DNA of 64,000 bases from Reyranella sp. CPCC 100927 (GCF_007859315.1 NZ_VOHA01000009.1:1-64000); one strand, 5' to 3'; positions 48,181 through 58,193 are shown, numbered from the stretch's first letter. Notes: generated by a model not told the origin, from the letters alone. Numbers and translations: made by a program.

Positions 48181-51100
48181 GCGTCTCGGCGCCGTTCATT
48201 CGACGGCCCATCGCCACATCGCTGCTGGGCATTGCCATCATGCTGGGCGGTGCCCTGGGGTACTGGTGGCTGCCGGTGTCGGCGCTGCCACAGGTCGATT
48301 TCCCGACGATCCAGGTGACGACCCAGCTGCCGGGTGCCAATCCCGACACCATGGCAGCCCTGGTGACGGCGCCATTGGAACGCCAGTTCGGGCAGATCTC
48401 CTCGCTCACGATGATGACGTCGTCGAGTTCCTACGGCGTCAGCCAGATTACGCTGCAGTTCGACCTCGGGCGTGACATCGACGCGGCGGCTCAGGATGTG
48501 CAGGCCGCCATCAATGCCGCCGGCTCGACACTGCCCCGCAACCTGCCGTATCCGCCCACCTACCAGAAGGTGAACCCGGCCGATGCGCCGATCATCACCC
48601 TGGCGCTGACGTCCGAGACGCTGCCGTTGCGCCAGCTCAGCGACATGGCCGACACCTTGCTGGCGCAGCGCCTGAGTGAAATCACCGGTGTCGGTAACGT
48701 GTCGATCCAGGGCGGCGTGCGGCCGGCGGTCCGCATCCAGGCCGACCTGACGCGCCTGGCCGGCTACGGCCTGGGCATGGAGGATCTGCGCGCGGCCATC
48801 ACCGGCGCCAATGTCGCCGGCCCGAAGGGCGCGCTCGACGGCGCCCATCAGTCCTATACCATCGCCGCCAACGACCAGATCGCGGCGGCGCAGGCCTACC
48901 GTTCGGTGATCGTTGCCTATCGCAACGGGGCGCCGGTGATGCTGTCGGACGTTGCCGACGTCATCGATGGCCTGGAGAACAGCAAGGTCGCCGGCTGGTA
49001 TCAGGGCACGCCGGCTGTCGTGATCGCCATCCAGCGCCAGCCCGGCGCCAACGTCATCGCCACCATCCAGGGTATCCTGCACGAGCTGCCGCGCATGGAG
49101 CGGGCCATGCCGGCCGGCATCCGGCTCGCCGTCGTGCAGGACCGCACGCACACCATCCGCGCCTCGGTGCACGATGTGCAGTTCACACTGATGCTGAGCG
49201 TCGGGCTGGTCGTGCTGGTGGTCTTCATTTTCCTGCGCACCGTGCGTGCCACCATCATCGCCGGCGTCACCCTGCCGCTGTCGCTGGTCGCGACGTTCGG
49301 CGTGATGTGGTTTTGCGGCTTCAGTCTCGACAATCTGTCCCTGATGGCGCTGACGATCGGCACCGGCTTCGTCGTCGATGATGCCATCGTGATGATCGAG
49401 AACATCGTGCGCCACCGGGAGGATGGCAAATCGCCGTTCGACGCTGCGCTGCGCGGTGCGCGTGAGATCGGCTTCACGGTGATTTCGCTCACCGTGTCGC
49501 TGATAGCGGTCTTCATTCCGTTGCTGTTCATGACCGGCATCGTGGGACGCATGTTCCGCGAGTTCGCATTGACACTGACCATCGCCGTGGTGGTCTCTGC
49601 CATCGTCTCGCTCACCCTGACGCCAATGATGTGCAGCCGCCTGTTGTCGGCCGGGCATGGCGTGGCGTCGCAACAGGCTCCCGGGGCGATCGGGCGCTGG
49701 ATCGAGCGCGTCGTCGATTTCTATCATCGCAGCCTGATGTGGGTGTTGCGACACAGCGCGCTCACGCTGCTGGTGACTTTGGCCACGCTGGTGGCGACCG
49801 TCTGGCTTTATCTCGTGGTGCCCAAGGGCTTCCTGCCGCAGCAGGACACCGGCCTGATCACGGCGGTGGTCGAGGGCGGCTCGCACGTGTCGTTCACCGA
49901 AATGCAGCGTCTGCAGGCGACGGTCGAGGAAGTTGTCCGCAAGGATCCGGACGTCACCGGCGTCGTGTCGGTGGTGGGTGTGAGCCCGGTCAACCCGGCG
50001 CCCAATGCCGGCTCGCTGACCATCGCCCTGAAGCCGCGCAATGAACGGCGGGCGGTGGCCAGCGAGATCGTCGAGCGCCTGCAGCGGGTGGTCGCCGCGA
50101 TTCCGGGTGTCACGGTGTATTTCCAGCCGGCTCAGGACATCCAGATCAGCACCCGATCGAGCCGGGCGCAGTTCCAGTATACGCTGGTGGGTACCAACCG
50201 CAGCGACGTCACCACGTGGTCGCAGCGGCTGGCCGAACGGTTGCGCGCGGCACCGATCCTGCGTGACGTCGCGCTGGAGGCGCAGGACGGCGGCTTGCGC
50301 GCGTTCGTCCAGGTCGACCGCGAGATGGCCGGCCGCCTGGGCGTGTCGATGCAGGCCATCGGCGACACGCTGTATGACGCGTTCGGCCAGCGCCAGATCT
50401 CGACCATCTACGGCCAGGCCAACCAGTACCGCGTGATCCTCGAAGCCATGCCGCGCTTCCAGCAGGATCCCACGGCGCTGGCCAGCCTGTACGTCACCTC
50501 GTCGGCCGGAACCCAGGTGCCGCTGGGTGCCTTCGCACGCGTTGAGCGCATCACGGCGCCGCTGGTGATCAGCCACCAGGAGCAGTTCCCTTCGGTGACG
50601 ATCAGCTTCAATCTGGCACCCGATGCCTCGCTCAGTGAGGCGGTGGCGCTGCTGACGGCGGCCGGGCGCGAGGTCGGGCTGCCGGAGACGGTGACCGGCA
50701 GCTATTCCGGCGACGCGGCGGAGTTCGCCAAATCGCTGGCCGGCGAGCCCTGGCTGATCCTCGCCGCGCTGGTGACGATCTATATCGTGCTGGGCTTCCT
50801 GTACGAGAGCTTCATCCATCCGTTCACCATCCTCACGACGCTGCCGTCGGCCGGTGTCGGCGCGCTGCTGGCGCTGATCGTGTGCGGGCAGGACCTGTCG
50901 ATCATCGCCCTGATCGGCATCGTGCTGCTGATGGGCATCGTGAAGAAGAACGCGATCATGATGATCGACTTCGCACTGGAAGCCGAGCGCAAGGAACGGA
51001 TGTCGCCGCACGACGCCATCGTGCAGGCCTGCCTGCTGCGCTTCCGGCCGATCATGATGACGACCCTGGCCGCCCTGTTCGGCGCTCTGCCCATGGTGTT

Positions 51101-51284
51101 CGAAAACGGCACCGGCTCGGAGCTGCGCTTTCCGCTGGGCATCACCATCGTCGGCGGCCTGCTGCTGAGTCAGGTCCTGACGCTCTACACGACGCCCGTC
51201 GTCTACCTGGCGATGGAGTCGCTGCGGGTCCGCCTGGGCGGCCGCCCGCCGATGGTGGCGCCGGTGCGCCAGAGCGCGGAGTAG
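48177..51284 (+). CDS. mdtB: MdtB-type RND transporter subunit
   Basis: The product is 1035 aa. It begins SVSAPFIRRPIATSLLGIAI, as MdtB/MuxB do. The proton-relay helix carries GTGFVVDDAIVMIENIVRH with Asp-Asp near residue 403, and the late GIVLLMGIVKKNAIMMIDFA helix is intact. With MdtC it should form a mixed trimer that exports bile-salt-like compounds, novobiocin or other amphiphiles. Coupled to mdtA. It is separated from mdtC by 192 bases filled by a palindromic repeat. Confidence 0.95.
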   Translation: MSVSAPFIRRPIATSLLGIAIMLGGALGYWWLPVSALPQVDFPTIQVTTQLPGANPDTMAALVTAPLERQFGQISSLTMMTSSSSYGVSQITLQFDLGRDIDAAAQDVQAAINAAGSTLPRNLPYPPTYQKVNPADAPIITLALTSETLPLRQLSDMADTLLAQRLSEITGVGNVSIQGGVRPAVRIQADLTRLAGYGLGMEDLRAAITGANVAGPKGALDGAHQSYTIAANDQIAAAQAYRSVIVAYRNGAPVMLSDVADVIDGLENSKVAGWYQGTPAVVIAIQRQPGANVIATIQGILHELPRMERAMPAGIRLAVVQDRTHTIRASVHDVQFTLMLSVGLVVLVVFIFLRTVRATIIAGVTLPLSLVATFGVMWFCGFSLDNLSLMALTIGTGFVVDDAIVMIENIVRHREDGKSPFDAALRGAREIGFTVISLTVSLIAVFIPLLFMTGIVGRMFREFALTLTIAVVVSAIVSLTLTPMMCSRLLSAGHGVASQQAPGAIGRWIERVVDFYHRSLMWVLRHSALTLLVTLATLVATVWLYLVVPKGFLPQQDTGLITAVVEGGSHVSFTEMQRLQATVEEVVRKDPDVTGVVSVVGVSPVNPAPNAGSLTIALKPRNERRAVASEIVERLQRVVAAIPGVTVYFQPAQDIQISTRSSRAQFQYTLVGTNRSDVTTWSQRLAERLRAAPILRDVALEAQDGGLRAFVQVDREMAGRLGVSMQAIGDTLYDAFGQRQISTIYGQANQYRVILEAMPRFQQDPTALASLYVTSSAGTQVPLGAFARVERITAPLVISHQEQFPSVTISFNLAPDASLSEAVALLTAAGREVGLPETVTGSYSGDAAEFAKSLAGEPWLILAALVTIYIVLGFLYESFIHPFTILTTLPSAGVGALLALIVCGQDLSIIALIGIVLLMGIVKKNAIMMIDFALEAERKERMSPHDAIVQACLLRFRPIMMTTLAALFGALPMVFENGTGSELRFPLGITIVGGLLLSQVLTLYTTPVVYLAMESLRVRLGGRPPMVAPVRQSAE

Positions 51285-51309
51285 GGCCGTGGGACGGTCT
51301 CCATCACCT

Positions 51310-51468
51310 ACCTTCCCCCGCTCGCGGGGGAAGGTGCCCGTTTCGGTACTTCGACGCTTTGCGTCGAAGTACCTGAGGCGGATGGGGGGCGTTTCCCCGC
51401 ACTCGGTCGTTGGGAAGCAACCCCCATCCGGCGCTGCGCGCCACCTTCCCCCGCGAGCGGGGGAAGGT
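51310..51468. repeat. Nested palindromic repeat between mdtB and mdtC
   Basis: Two copies of the palindrome ACCTTCCCCCGC-N2-GCGGGGGAAGGT-like unit (51310-51335 and 51443-51468) frame the element. Inside are a perfect 11-bp hairpin TACTTCGACGC/GCGTCGAAGTA (51347-51371) and an inverted pair CGGATGGGG (51379-51387) with CCCCATCCG (51422-51430). This nested layout is typical of REP/BIME-like intergenic elements. Its right arm ends in GGAAGGT, 8 bases before the mdtC ATG, and so seems to provide the ribosome-binding site. Confidence 0.85.
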
Positions 51469-51476
51469 ATCAAGTC

Positions 51477-54400
51477 ATGAACATCTCCGGGCCGTTCATC
51501 CGCCGGCCGGTCGGCACGACGCTGCTGGCGATCGGACTGATGCTGATCGGCATCGTCGCCTACCGGTTCCTGCCGGTCGCCAGCCTGCCGACCATCGACC
51601 TGCCGGCCATCCGGGTGTTCGCCTCGCAGCCCGGCGCCGACCCCATGGTGATGGCATCGACGGTGGCGGCGCCATTGGAGCGGCGGCTGGGCAAGATCGC
51701 GGGCGTTACCGAAATCACGTCCTACAGCATCCTGGGATCGACCTCGATCACGGTGCTGTTCGACCTCAACCGCAACGTCGACAAGGCGGCGCGTGACGTG
51801 CAGGCGGCGCTGAACGCCGCTCTCACCGATCTGCCCAGCACGTTGCCCAATCTGCCCACCTTCCGTAAGTCCAACCCCAATGCGACGCCGATTCTGATCC
51901 TGGCGCTGACGTCCGACACACTGTCGCCGAACGCCGTCTTTGATGCCGCCGACTCGGTGATCGTCCAGCGCATTTCCCAGGTCGCCGGTGTCGCCGACGT
52001 CACGGTGAGCGGCGCCGATCAGCCCGCCATCCGCGTGCGGCTCGATCCGGGCAAGCTCGCCGCGATGGGATTGGCGGCAGAGGACGTCCGTACCGCCATC
52101 GTGAACGCCAACGTCGTCGTCCCGGTCGGCGTCTTCGACGGCCCCGAGCGGGCCGAGACTTTGGGGCTGAACGACCAACTGCGCTCGCCGGCGGCCTACG
52201 GCAATATCGTGGTGCGCACCGCCAACGGCGCCATCGTGCGGCTGTCCGATGTCGCCACGATCGAGCAGTCGACGCGCAACAGCCGTTCGGCGGCATGGTT
52301 CAACAAGCAGCCGGCGATCCTCCTCAACATCACCAAGCAGGCCGACGCCAATGTCATCGAGACCGTCGATAGCATCCGCGCGCTGCTGCCCGAGCTGCAG
52401 CGCTGGGTGCCGGCCGGCATCAAGATCTCGATTCTCTCGGACCGCACCACGACCATCCGCGCCAGCGTCGATGACATGCAGCTCACCCTGGCCGCCGCGG
52501 TTGCCCTGGTGATGATGGTCGTCTTCCTGTTCCTGCGCCGCGCCGCGGCGACGATCGCGGCCGGCATCACCGTGCCGCTGTCGCTGGCCGGCACCCTGGC
52601 GGCGATGTGGCTGGTCGGCTTTTCGATCGACAACCTGTCGCTGATGGCGCTGGCCGTGTCGGTCGGTTTCGTGGTCGACGACGCCATCGTCATGATCGAG
52701 AATGTCTTCCGCAATCTCGAGAAGGGGATGTCGCCGCTGCGCGCGGCGCTGGCGGGCGCCCGACAGATCGGCTTCACGGTCGTGTCGATCAGCGTGTCGC
52801 TGGTCGCCGCCTTCATCCCGCTGCTGTTCATGGGCGGCCTTCTGGGTGTGCTGTTCCGCGAGTTCTCCGTCACGTTGATCTTCGCCATTGCCATGTCCGC
52901 GCTGGTGTCGCTGTCGGTCACGCCGATGGTCTGCGCCCATTTCGTGCGGGCTGGGCCCAGCAAGACGGCGACCTGGCTGGACCGTGCCGTCGAACGCGTT
53001 CTGTCGGCGATGGTCGACGTCTACGCTGGCAGCCTGAAGTTCTTCCTGCGCCACCGCATGATCGCCCTGCTGGTGGTGTTCGGCACGCTGGCATTGACCG
53101 TCCAGCTCTACATCAAGACACCCAAAGGCTTCTTCCCGCAGGACGATACCGGCCTGATGTTCGGGTTCACCGAGGCGTCGACCGACGTCTCGTTCGGCAC
53201 CATGGTCGATCTGCAGCAACGCGTCGTCGATGTCATATCGGCCGATCCCGCCGTCGACGGCGTCGGCTCGTGGCTGGGTGGCTCGGCGTATGGTGCGTCG
53301 AACAACCAGGGACGGCTGTACATCAGCCTGAAGCCCTTGGCACAACGCAGCAACCTGCCGGCCGCCCGGGTCGCCGATCGCCTGCGGGGCAGGCTGGAAA
53401 GAATCGCCGGTGTCCGGACGTTCATGTTTCCCATCCAGGACTTGCGGGCCGGCGGCCGCAGCTCCAAGTCGCAGTACCAGTTCACCTTGTGGAGCGACGA
53501 TATCGACGCCCTGTCGCAGTGGGTGCCGCGTGTCGTCGATCGGGTCTCGCAGGTCCCCGGCCTCACCGACGTCACCACGGATCGCCAGGCCGCCGGCCTG
53601 CAGGCCAACATCGTGATCGATCGTGCCACGGCCTCGCGCCTGGGTGTGCGCATCCAGGACATCAACAACGCGCTGAACAACGCGTTCGCCCAGCGCCAGG
53701 TGTCGACGATCTACACGCAGCGCAACCAATACCGGGTGGTGCTCGAAGTCGGTGCCCAGTTCCAGCGCGACCCCGCCGATCTGGAGCGCGTCTACGTGGC
53801 GGCAGCCGGCGGCATCCAGGTGCCGCTGTCGAGCGTGGCGCGGTTCGAGCGCGCGCTGGCGCCGCTGGTGGTCAACCATCAGGGCCAGTATCCCGCCGTC
53901 ACGATCAGCTACAATCTGGCGGCCGACACCAAGCTGGAGCCGGCGACGGCCGCCATCCAGCAAGCGGTTGCCGAGATGCATTTGCCGTCGGCGATCCGCA
54001 CCGAGTTCGCGGGCGACATCAAGAATTTCGCGGCCAGCGCCAGCGCGCAGCCGCTGCTTCTCCTGGCGGCCTTGATCGCGGTCTATATCGTGCTGGGCGT
54101 ACTCTACGAGAGCCTGGCGCATCCCCTGACCATCATCTCGACCTTGCCGTCGGCGGGATTGGGCGCGCTGCTGGCGTTGCAGATAGCCAACGCCGAGCTG
54201 ACGGTGATCGCCTTGATCGGCATCATCCTGCTGATCGGCATCGTGAAGAAGAACGGCATCATGCTGGTCGACTTCGCGCTCGACGCCGAGCGCCGCCGCG
54301 GACTGAGCGCCGAGCAGGCGATCTTCGAGGCCTGCCTGGAACGCTTCCGGCCGATCCTGATGACGACCATGGCCTCGCTGTTGGGCGCGGTGCCGCTGCT

Positions 54401-54584
54401 CGTCGCCAGCGGTCCGGGTTCGGAGATACGCCGGCCCCTGGGCCTGACGATCATCGGTGGCCTGATCCTGTCGCAGATCCTGACGCTCTACACCACGCCC
54501 GTCATCTACCTCTGGCTCGACAAGCTGCACCGCCGCCTGTGGGGCGCCCGCCAGCCACCGATGCGGACGAGAGCGGCGTCGTAG
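51477..54584 (+). CDS. mdtC: MdtC-type RND transporter subunit
   Basis: The product is 1035 aa, the same length as the MdtB product but clearly diverged from it. It begins NISGPFIRRPVGTTLLAIGL. Key helices read SVGFVVDDAIVMIENVFRN (Asp-Asp near residue 403) and IILLIGIVKKNGIMLVDFA. It is the partner of MdtB in a heterotrimeric pump. Its Shine-Dalgarno (GGAAGG) is contributed by the repeat upstream. It ends 14 bases before a convergent LysR gene. No TolC-type gene follows. Confidence 0.95.
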   Translation: MNISGPFIRRPVGTTLLAIGLMLIGIVAYRFLPVASLPTIDLPAIRVFASQPGADPMVMASTVAAPLERRLGKIAGVTEITSYSILGSTSITVLFDLNRNVDKAARDVQAALNAALTDLPSTLPNLPTFRKSNPNATPILILALTSDTLSPNAVFDAADSVIVQRISQVAGVADVTVSGADQPAIRVRLDPGKLAAMGLAAEDVRTAIVNANVVVPVGVFDGPERAETLGLNDQLRSPAAYGNIVVRTANGAIVRLSDVATIEQSTRNSRSAAWFNKQPAILLNITKQADANVIETVDSIRALLPELQRWVPAGIKISILSDRTTTIRASVDDMQLTLAAAVALVMMVVFLFLRRAAATIAAGITVPLSLAGTLAAMWLVGFSIDNLSLMALAVSVGFVVDDAIVMIENVFRNLEKGMSPLRAALAGARQIGFTVVSISVSLVAAFIPLLFMGGLLGVLFREFSVTLIFAIAMSALVSLSVTPMVCAHFVRAGPSKTATWLDRAVERVLSAMVDVYAGSLKFFLRHRMIALLVVFGTLALTVQLYIKTPKGFFPQDDTGLMFGFTEASTDVSFGTMVDLQQRVVDVISADPAVDGVGSWLGGSAYGASNNQGRLYISLKPLAQRSNLPAARVADRLRGRLERIAGVRTFMFPIQDLRAGGRSSKSQYQFTLWSDDIDALSQWVPRVVDRVSQVPGLTDVTTDRQAAGLQANIVIDRATASRLGVRIQDINNALNNAFAQRQVSTIYTQRNQYRVVLEVGAQFQRDPADLERVYVAAAGGIQVPLSSVARFERALAPLVVNHQGQYPAVTISYNLAADTKLEPATAAIQQAVAEMHLPSAIRTEFAGDIKNFAASASAQPLLLLAALIAVYIVLGVLYESLAHPLTIISTLPSAGLGALLALQIANAELTVIALIGIILLIGIVKKNGIMLVDFALDAERRRGLSAEQAIFEACLERFRPILMTTMASLLGAVPLLVASGPGSEIRRPLGLTIIGGLILSQILTLYTTPVIYLWLDKLHRRLWGARQPPMRTRAAS

Positions 54585-54598
54585 CCGACGCTTTCCCA

Positions 54599-55519
54599 CT
54601 ACCTGGCAGAGGGCGCATCGAACGTCCGCGCCGTCTGGCGGACCAGGTCGAGGAAGCGGCGCACCGGTGGCGCGGTGTCGTGGCGGCGTAGCGCCAGTCT
54701 CAGCGGAGCGCTGGGCGCCGAGCCCTTGAGGCGGCGATAGGCGACGCCGTCCATCTGCATGCGCTGCAGCGAGGCCGGCACGATCGACACGCCGAGGCCG
54801 GCGGCGACCAGGTTCAGCGTCGAGACGATCCGCGGCGCCTCCTGGCCGACACGCGGGCTGAAGCCGCTGGCGTGGCAGGCGGCGATGATCGCATCGTAGA
54901 GTCCCGGCCCGGTGGGGCGGCGATAGACGATGAAGGTTTCCGCCGCCAGGGTCTTGAGCGCCAGTGCCTCGGTCTTGCTGCCGCGCGCCAGCGCATGGCC
55001 CTGCGGCAGCGCCACCAGCATCGGCTCCTCCAGCAGCGGCGTGACGGCGATTCCCTCCGGATTGGCGACCGGTGTGCGGATGAAGGCGGCATCCACCCGC
55101 TCGCCGCGCAGGCCCTCGATCAGCTCCGTGGTGCCGCTCTCTTCCAGGGTCAGCGACACCAGCGGATAGCGATCGCGGAAGGCACGGATCACGCGCGGCA
55201 CGAAGGGGTGGAAGGGCGCCGAACTGGTGAAGCCGACGCAGATCCGGCCCTGCTCGCCGCGCGCCGTGCGTCGGGTGGTGGCCAAGGCGTGATCGATGTG
55301 GGCCAGGATGGCGCGTGCATCGGCCAGCAGGGCATGACCCGCCGCCGTGGGTTCGACGCCGCGCGGCTTGCGCCGGAACAGCTGCACGTCCAGTTCGCGC
55401 TCCAGCGCGCGGATCTGCTGGCTGAGCGGCGGCTGCTGCATGCCCAGCTTTTCCGCCGCCCGCGTGACATGCCCCTCCTCGGCGACGGCGATGAAATACC
55501 GGAGGTGACGCAGTTCCAT
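54599..55519 (-). CDS. LysR-family regulator, BenM/CatM-like
   Basis: The product is 306 aa. The DNA-binding part MELRHLRYFIAVAEEGHVTRAAEKLGMQQPPLSQQIRALE is the BenM/CatM pattern. It is followed by CVGFTSSAPFHPFVPRVIRAFRDRYPLVSLTLEESGTTELIEGLRGERVDAAFIR, typical of the effector domain. It is convergent with mdtC and divergent from aconitase. AT-rich inverted repeats lie just upstream (TCGATATCGA at 55533-55542 and CCATATTATGG at 55554-55564), and one is probably its operator. The target could be the aconitase gene. Confidence 0.93.
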   Translation of the reverse strand: MELRHLRYFIAVAEEGHVTRAAEKLGMQQPPLSQQIRALERELDVQLFRRKPRGVEPTAAGHALLADARAILAHIDHALATTRRTARGEQGRICVGFTSSAPFHPFVPRVIRAFRDRYPLVSLTLEESGTTELIEGLRGERVDAAFIRTPVANPEGIAVTPLLEEPMLVALPQGHALARGSKTEALALKTLAAETFIVYRRPTGPGLYDAIIAACHASGFSPRVGQEAPRIVSTLNLVAAGLGVSIVPASLQRMQMDGVAYRRLKGSAPSAPLRLALRRHDTAPPVRRFLDLVRQTARTFDAPSAR

Positions 55520-55591
55520 GTGCCATATCCATTCGATATCGATTTTGCATTAACCATATTATGGATCGACTGCTGTGGGAAGCATACGAGT

Positions 55592-55694
55592 CCTGGGAGC
55601 GCGGGCGTCCCGCCCGCATCTTCGGCGAAAGCTTGCTTTCGCCAGGCGCGCACGGCGCCGAGACATGAGCGGGCGAGACGCCCGCGCTCCCAGG
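55592..55694. repeat. Palindromic repeat, copy 1 (before aconitase)
   Basis: A 26-base arm beginning CCTGGGAGCGCGGGCGTCCC (55592-55617) is mirrored at 55669-55694. An inner hairpin GGCGAAAGC/GCTTTCGCC (55624-55643) lies within. The outer arms are the same as in the copy at 57999-58085, but the inside differs. The right arm runs directly into the AGGAGGAGG ribosome-binding site of the aconitase gene. Confidence 0.85.
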
Positions 55695-55706
55695 AGGAGG
55701 CAGGTG

Positions 55707-57989
55707 ATGGTCGAGATCGAGGCGACGCCGCGGATGGCGGCGAGGCTCTATGCGGCGATGGCGGAAAGGTTGGCGGTGGTGTGCCGGCGGTTGGGCCGGC
55801 CGCTGACCCTGGCCGACAAGGTGCTGCTGGGTCACCTCGATGATCCCGAAGCGCAGGACCTGGAGGCTGGCCGCAGCTACCTGTCGCTGCGGCCCGATCG
55901 CGTCATCTTCCAGGACGTGCTGGGCCAGAGCGCCATGCTGCAGTTCATGCAGACGGGGCGCGATCGGGTCGCGGTGCCGACCACGATCCATTGCGACCAC
56001 CTGATCCAGGCCCGCACCGATGGGGCGGGCGATCTGCGCGCATCGCTGGACGAGAACCAGGAGATCTACGACTTCCTGCGCTCGGCCGCCGCACGCTACG
56101 GCTGCGGCTTCTGGGGACCCGGCGCCGGCATCATGCACCAGGTGGTGCTGGAGAATTACGCCTTCCCCGGCCAGCTCATCATCGGCACCGACTCGCACAC
56201 GACCAATGCCGGCGGTCTGGGTGCCTGCGCGGTGGGTGTCGGCGGTGCCGATGCTGTCGAGGTGATCGCCGGTCTGCCGTGGGAGGTGCTGTATCCGCGC
56301 CGCATCGCCGTGCACCTGACCGGCAGCCTGAGCGGCTGGGCGGCGCCCAAGGACGTCATCCTCCATGTTGCGGGCCAGCTGACGGTCGCCGGCGGCACCA
56401 ACGCCATCGTCGAATACATCGGACCGGGCGCGCGCAGCATCAGCGCGACCGGCAAGGCCACGATCACCAACATGGGCGCCGAACTCGGCGCCACGACCTC
56501 GATGTTTCCGGCCGATGCGCGCATGGCGCGCTATCTGCGCGCCACCGGCCGCGCCGCACTGGTGCCGCTGATGGAGCAGTACCAGGACATGCTGGCACCC
56601 GATCCCGCGGTCGAGGCCAATCCCGAAAAGTACTACGACCGCGTGATCGCGCTCGACCTGTCGACCTTGGAGCCGCATGTCGTGGGTCCGCACACGCCCG
56701 ACCGCGCGCGGCCGATCTCGCAGCTGGCAGCCGAACTGCGCGATCCCGCCAATGCCTTCGTCGATCGCATCACCACGGCGCTGATCGGCAGCTGCACCAA
56801 CTCGTCCTACGAGGACATGAGCCGCGCCGCCGATGTCGCGGCGCAGGCGCGCCGGCATGGCATCGCTGCCGCGGCGCCGCTGCTGGTCACGCCGGGCTCG
56901 GAACGGGTGCGCGCCACCATTGAACGCGACGGGCAGATGCAGGCGCTCAAGGACTTCGATGCCACCGTGCTCGCCAACGCCTGCGGTCCCTGCATCGGGC
57001 AGTGGCGGCGGGCGGCGACCGATAGCGCCCAGCCCAACACCATCGTCACCTCGTTCAATCGCAACTTTCCGCGGCGCAACGACGGGCAGGCGACGACCAT
57101 GAACTTCATCGCCAGTCCCGAGGTCGTCACGGCGCTTGCCGTGGCTGGTCGCCTGTCGTTCAACCCGCTCACCGACACGCTGGTCGGGGCCGACGGCAAG
57201 CCCTTCTTGCTGGCGCCACCGCGGCCGGCGCCCGATGTGCCACCCGGCGATTTCAGTGGCGGCCATGCGGCCTACGTGCCGCCGCCGCGTGATGGCACGG
57301 CCGTGACGCTGAGGATCGCCGCCGACAGCGAGCGGCTGCAGCGCCTGCAGCCGTGGCCGGCGTGGGACGGTCGCGACTTCCGCGACATGCCGGTGCTGGT
57401 GAAGACCCGCGGCAAGACCACCACGGACCACATCTCGCCGGCCGGTTCCTGGTTGCGGTTCCGGGGTCACCTCGATCGCTTCAGCGACAACATGTTCTCG
57501 GGCGCCATCAATGCGTTCAGCGGCGCGGCCGGCAGGGGACGCAATGTCATGACCGGCGAGACCGACCAGCCATTTGCCGCGATCGCCCGCGCCTACAAGG
57601 CGGCAGGCATCAAGTGGGTCGTGATCGGCGATCACAACTACGGCGAAGGCAGCAGCCGCGAACATGCTGCGCTCTCGCCGCGCCTGCTGGGCGGCGTGGC
57701 GGTGATCGCGCGCAGCTTCGCGCGCATCCACGAGTCGAACCTGAAGAAGCAAGGCCTGCTGGCGCTGACGTTCGACAATCCGGCGGACTACGATTTCATC
57801 CGGGAAGATGACCGCATCAGTCTCGTCGGACTCGACACGCTGACGCCCGGCCGCGCTGTGCGGTGCGAAGTGGCGCGCGCCGATGGAACCGCGATGGTGA
57901 TTGCGCTGCGCCACTCCTTCAGTGCGCCGCAGGTGCGGTGGTTCCGCGCCGGCGCGGCGTTGAACCTGGTCGGCAACAGGGCGGCGTAG
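55707..57989 (+). CDS. Aconitate hydratase, mitochondrial type
   Basis: The product is 760 aa, the size of mitochondrial-type aconitase rather than AcnA (about 890) or AcnB. It has GTDSHTTNAGGLGACAVGVGGADAVE near residue 160, the cluster cysteines in ALIGSCTNSSYEDMS near 361 and NACGPCIGQWRR near 426, and the swivel-domain active-site loop GDHNYGEGSSREHAALSPR near 641. It isomerises citrate to isocitrate, or a related tricarboxylate, using a [4Fe-4S] cluster. ATG 55707 follows AGGAGGAGG by 6 bases. It is a lone gene flanked by two copies of the same palindromic repeat and divergent from a LysR gene, so it may be an inducible second aconitase. Confidence 0.95.
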   Translation: MVEIEATPRMAARLYAAMAERLAVVCRRLGRPLTLADKVLLGHLDDPEAQDLEAGRSYLSLRPDRVIFQDVLGQSAMLQFMQTGRDRVAVPTTIHCDHLIQARTDGAGDLRASLDENQEIYDFLRSAAARYGCGFWGPGAGIMHQVVLENYAFPGQLIIGTDSHTTNAGGLGACAVGVGGADAVEVIAGLPWEVLYPRRIAVHLTGSLSGWAAPKDVILHVAGQLTVAGGTNAIVEYIGPGARSISATGKATITNMGAELGATTSMFPADARMARYLRATGRAALVPLMEQYQDMLAPDPAVEANPEKYYDRVIALDLSTLEPHVVGPHTPDRARPISQLAAELRDPANAFVDRITTALIGSCTNSSYEDMSRAADVAAQARRHGIAAAAPLLVTPGSERVRATIERDGQMQALKDFDATVLANACGPCIGQWRRAATDSAQPNTIVTSFNRNFPRRNDGQATTMNFIASPEVVTALAVAGRLSFNPLTDTLVGADGKPFLLAPPRPAPDVPPGDFSGGHAAYVPPPRDGTAVTLRIAADSERLQRLQPWPAWDGRDFRDMPVLVKTRGKTTTDHISPAGSWLRFRGHLDRFSDNMFSGAINAFSGAAGRGRNVMTGETDQPFAAIARAYKAAGIKWVVIGDHNYGEGSSREHAALSPRLLGGVAVIARSFARIHESNLKKQGLLALTFDNPADYDFIREDDRISLVGLDTLTPGRAVRCEVARADGTAMVIALRHSFSAPQVRWFRAGAALNLVGNRAA

Positions 57990-57998
57990 ATCAGTCAT

Positions 57999-58085
57999 GC
58001 CTGGGAGCGCGGGCGTCCCGCCCGCTTCTTTCTTGATGATCGGCGCTGACGCGCCGAGGCGGGCGGGACGCCCGCGCTCCCAGGC
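57999..58085. repeat. Palindromic repeat, copy 2 (after aconitase)
   Basis: A 27-base arm beginning GCCTGGGAGCGCGGGCGTCC (57999-58025) is mirrored perfectly at 58059-58085, with a short inner GGCGC/GCGCC hairpin. It begins 10 bases after the aconitase stop and could act as its terminator. It has the same outer arms as copy 1. Confidence 0.85.
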
Positions 58086-58193
58086 AAAGTCTGCTTTCGC
58101 GTGCAAATACGCCTGCCGATACCCGCTTCGTTGACTTTGCTCCGGTCGCGGTGAACGATCCTCCCTCAACGAACGCCAAAAGGGAGAGAAACA

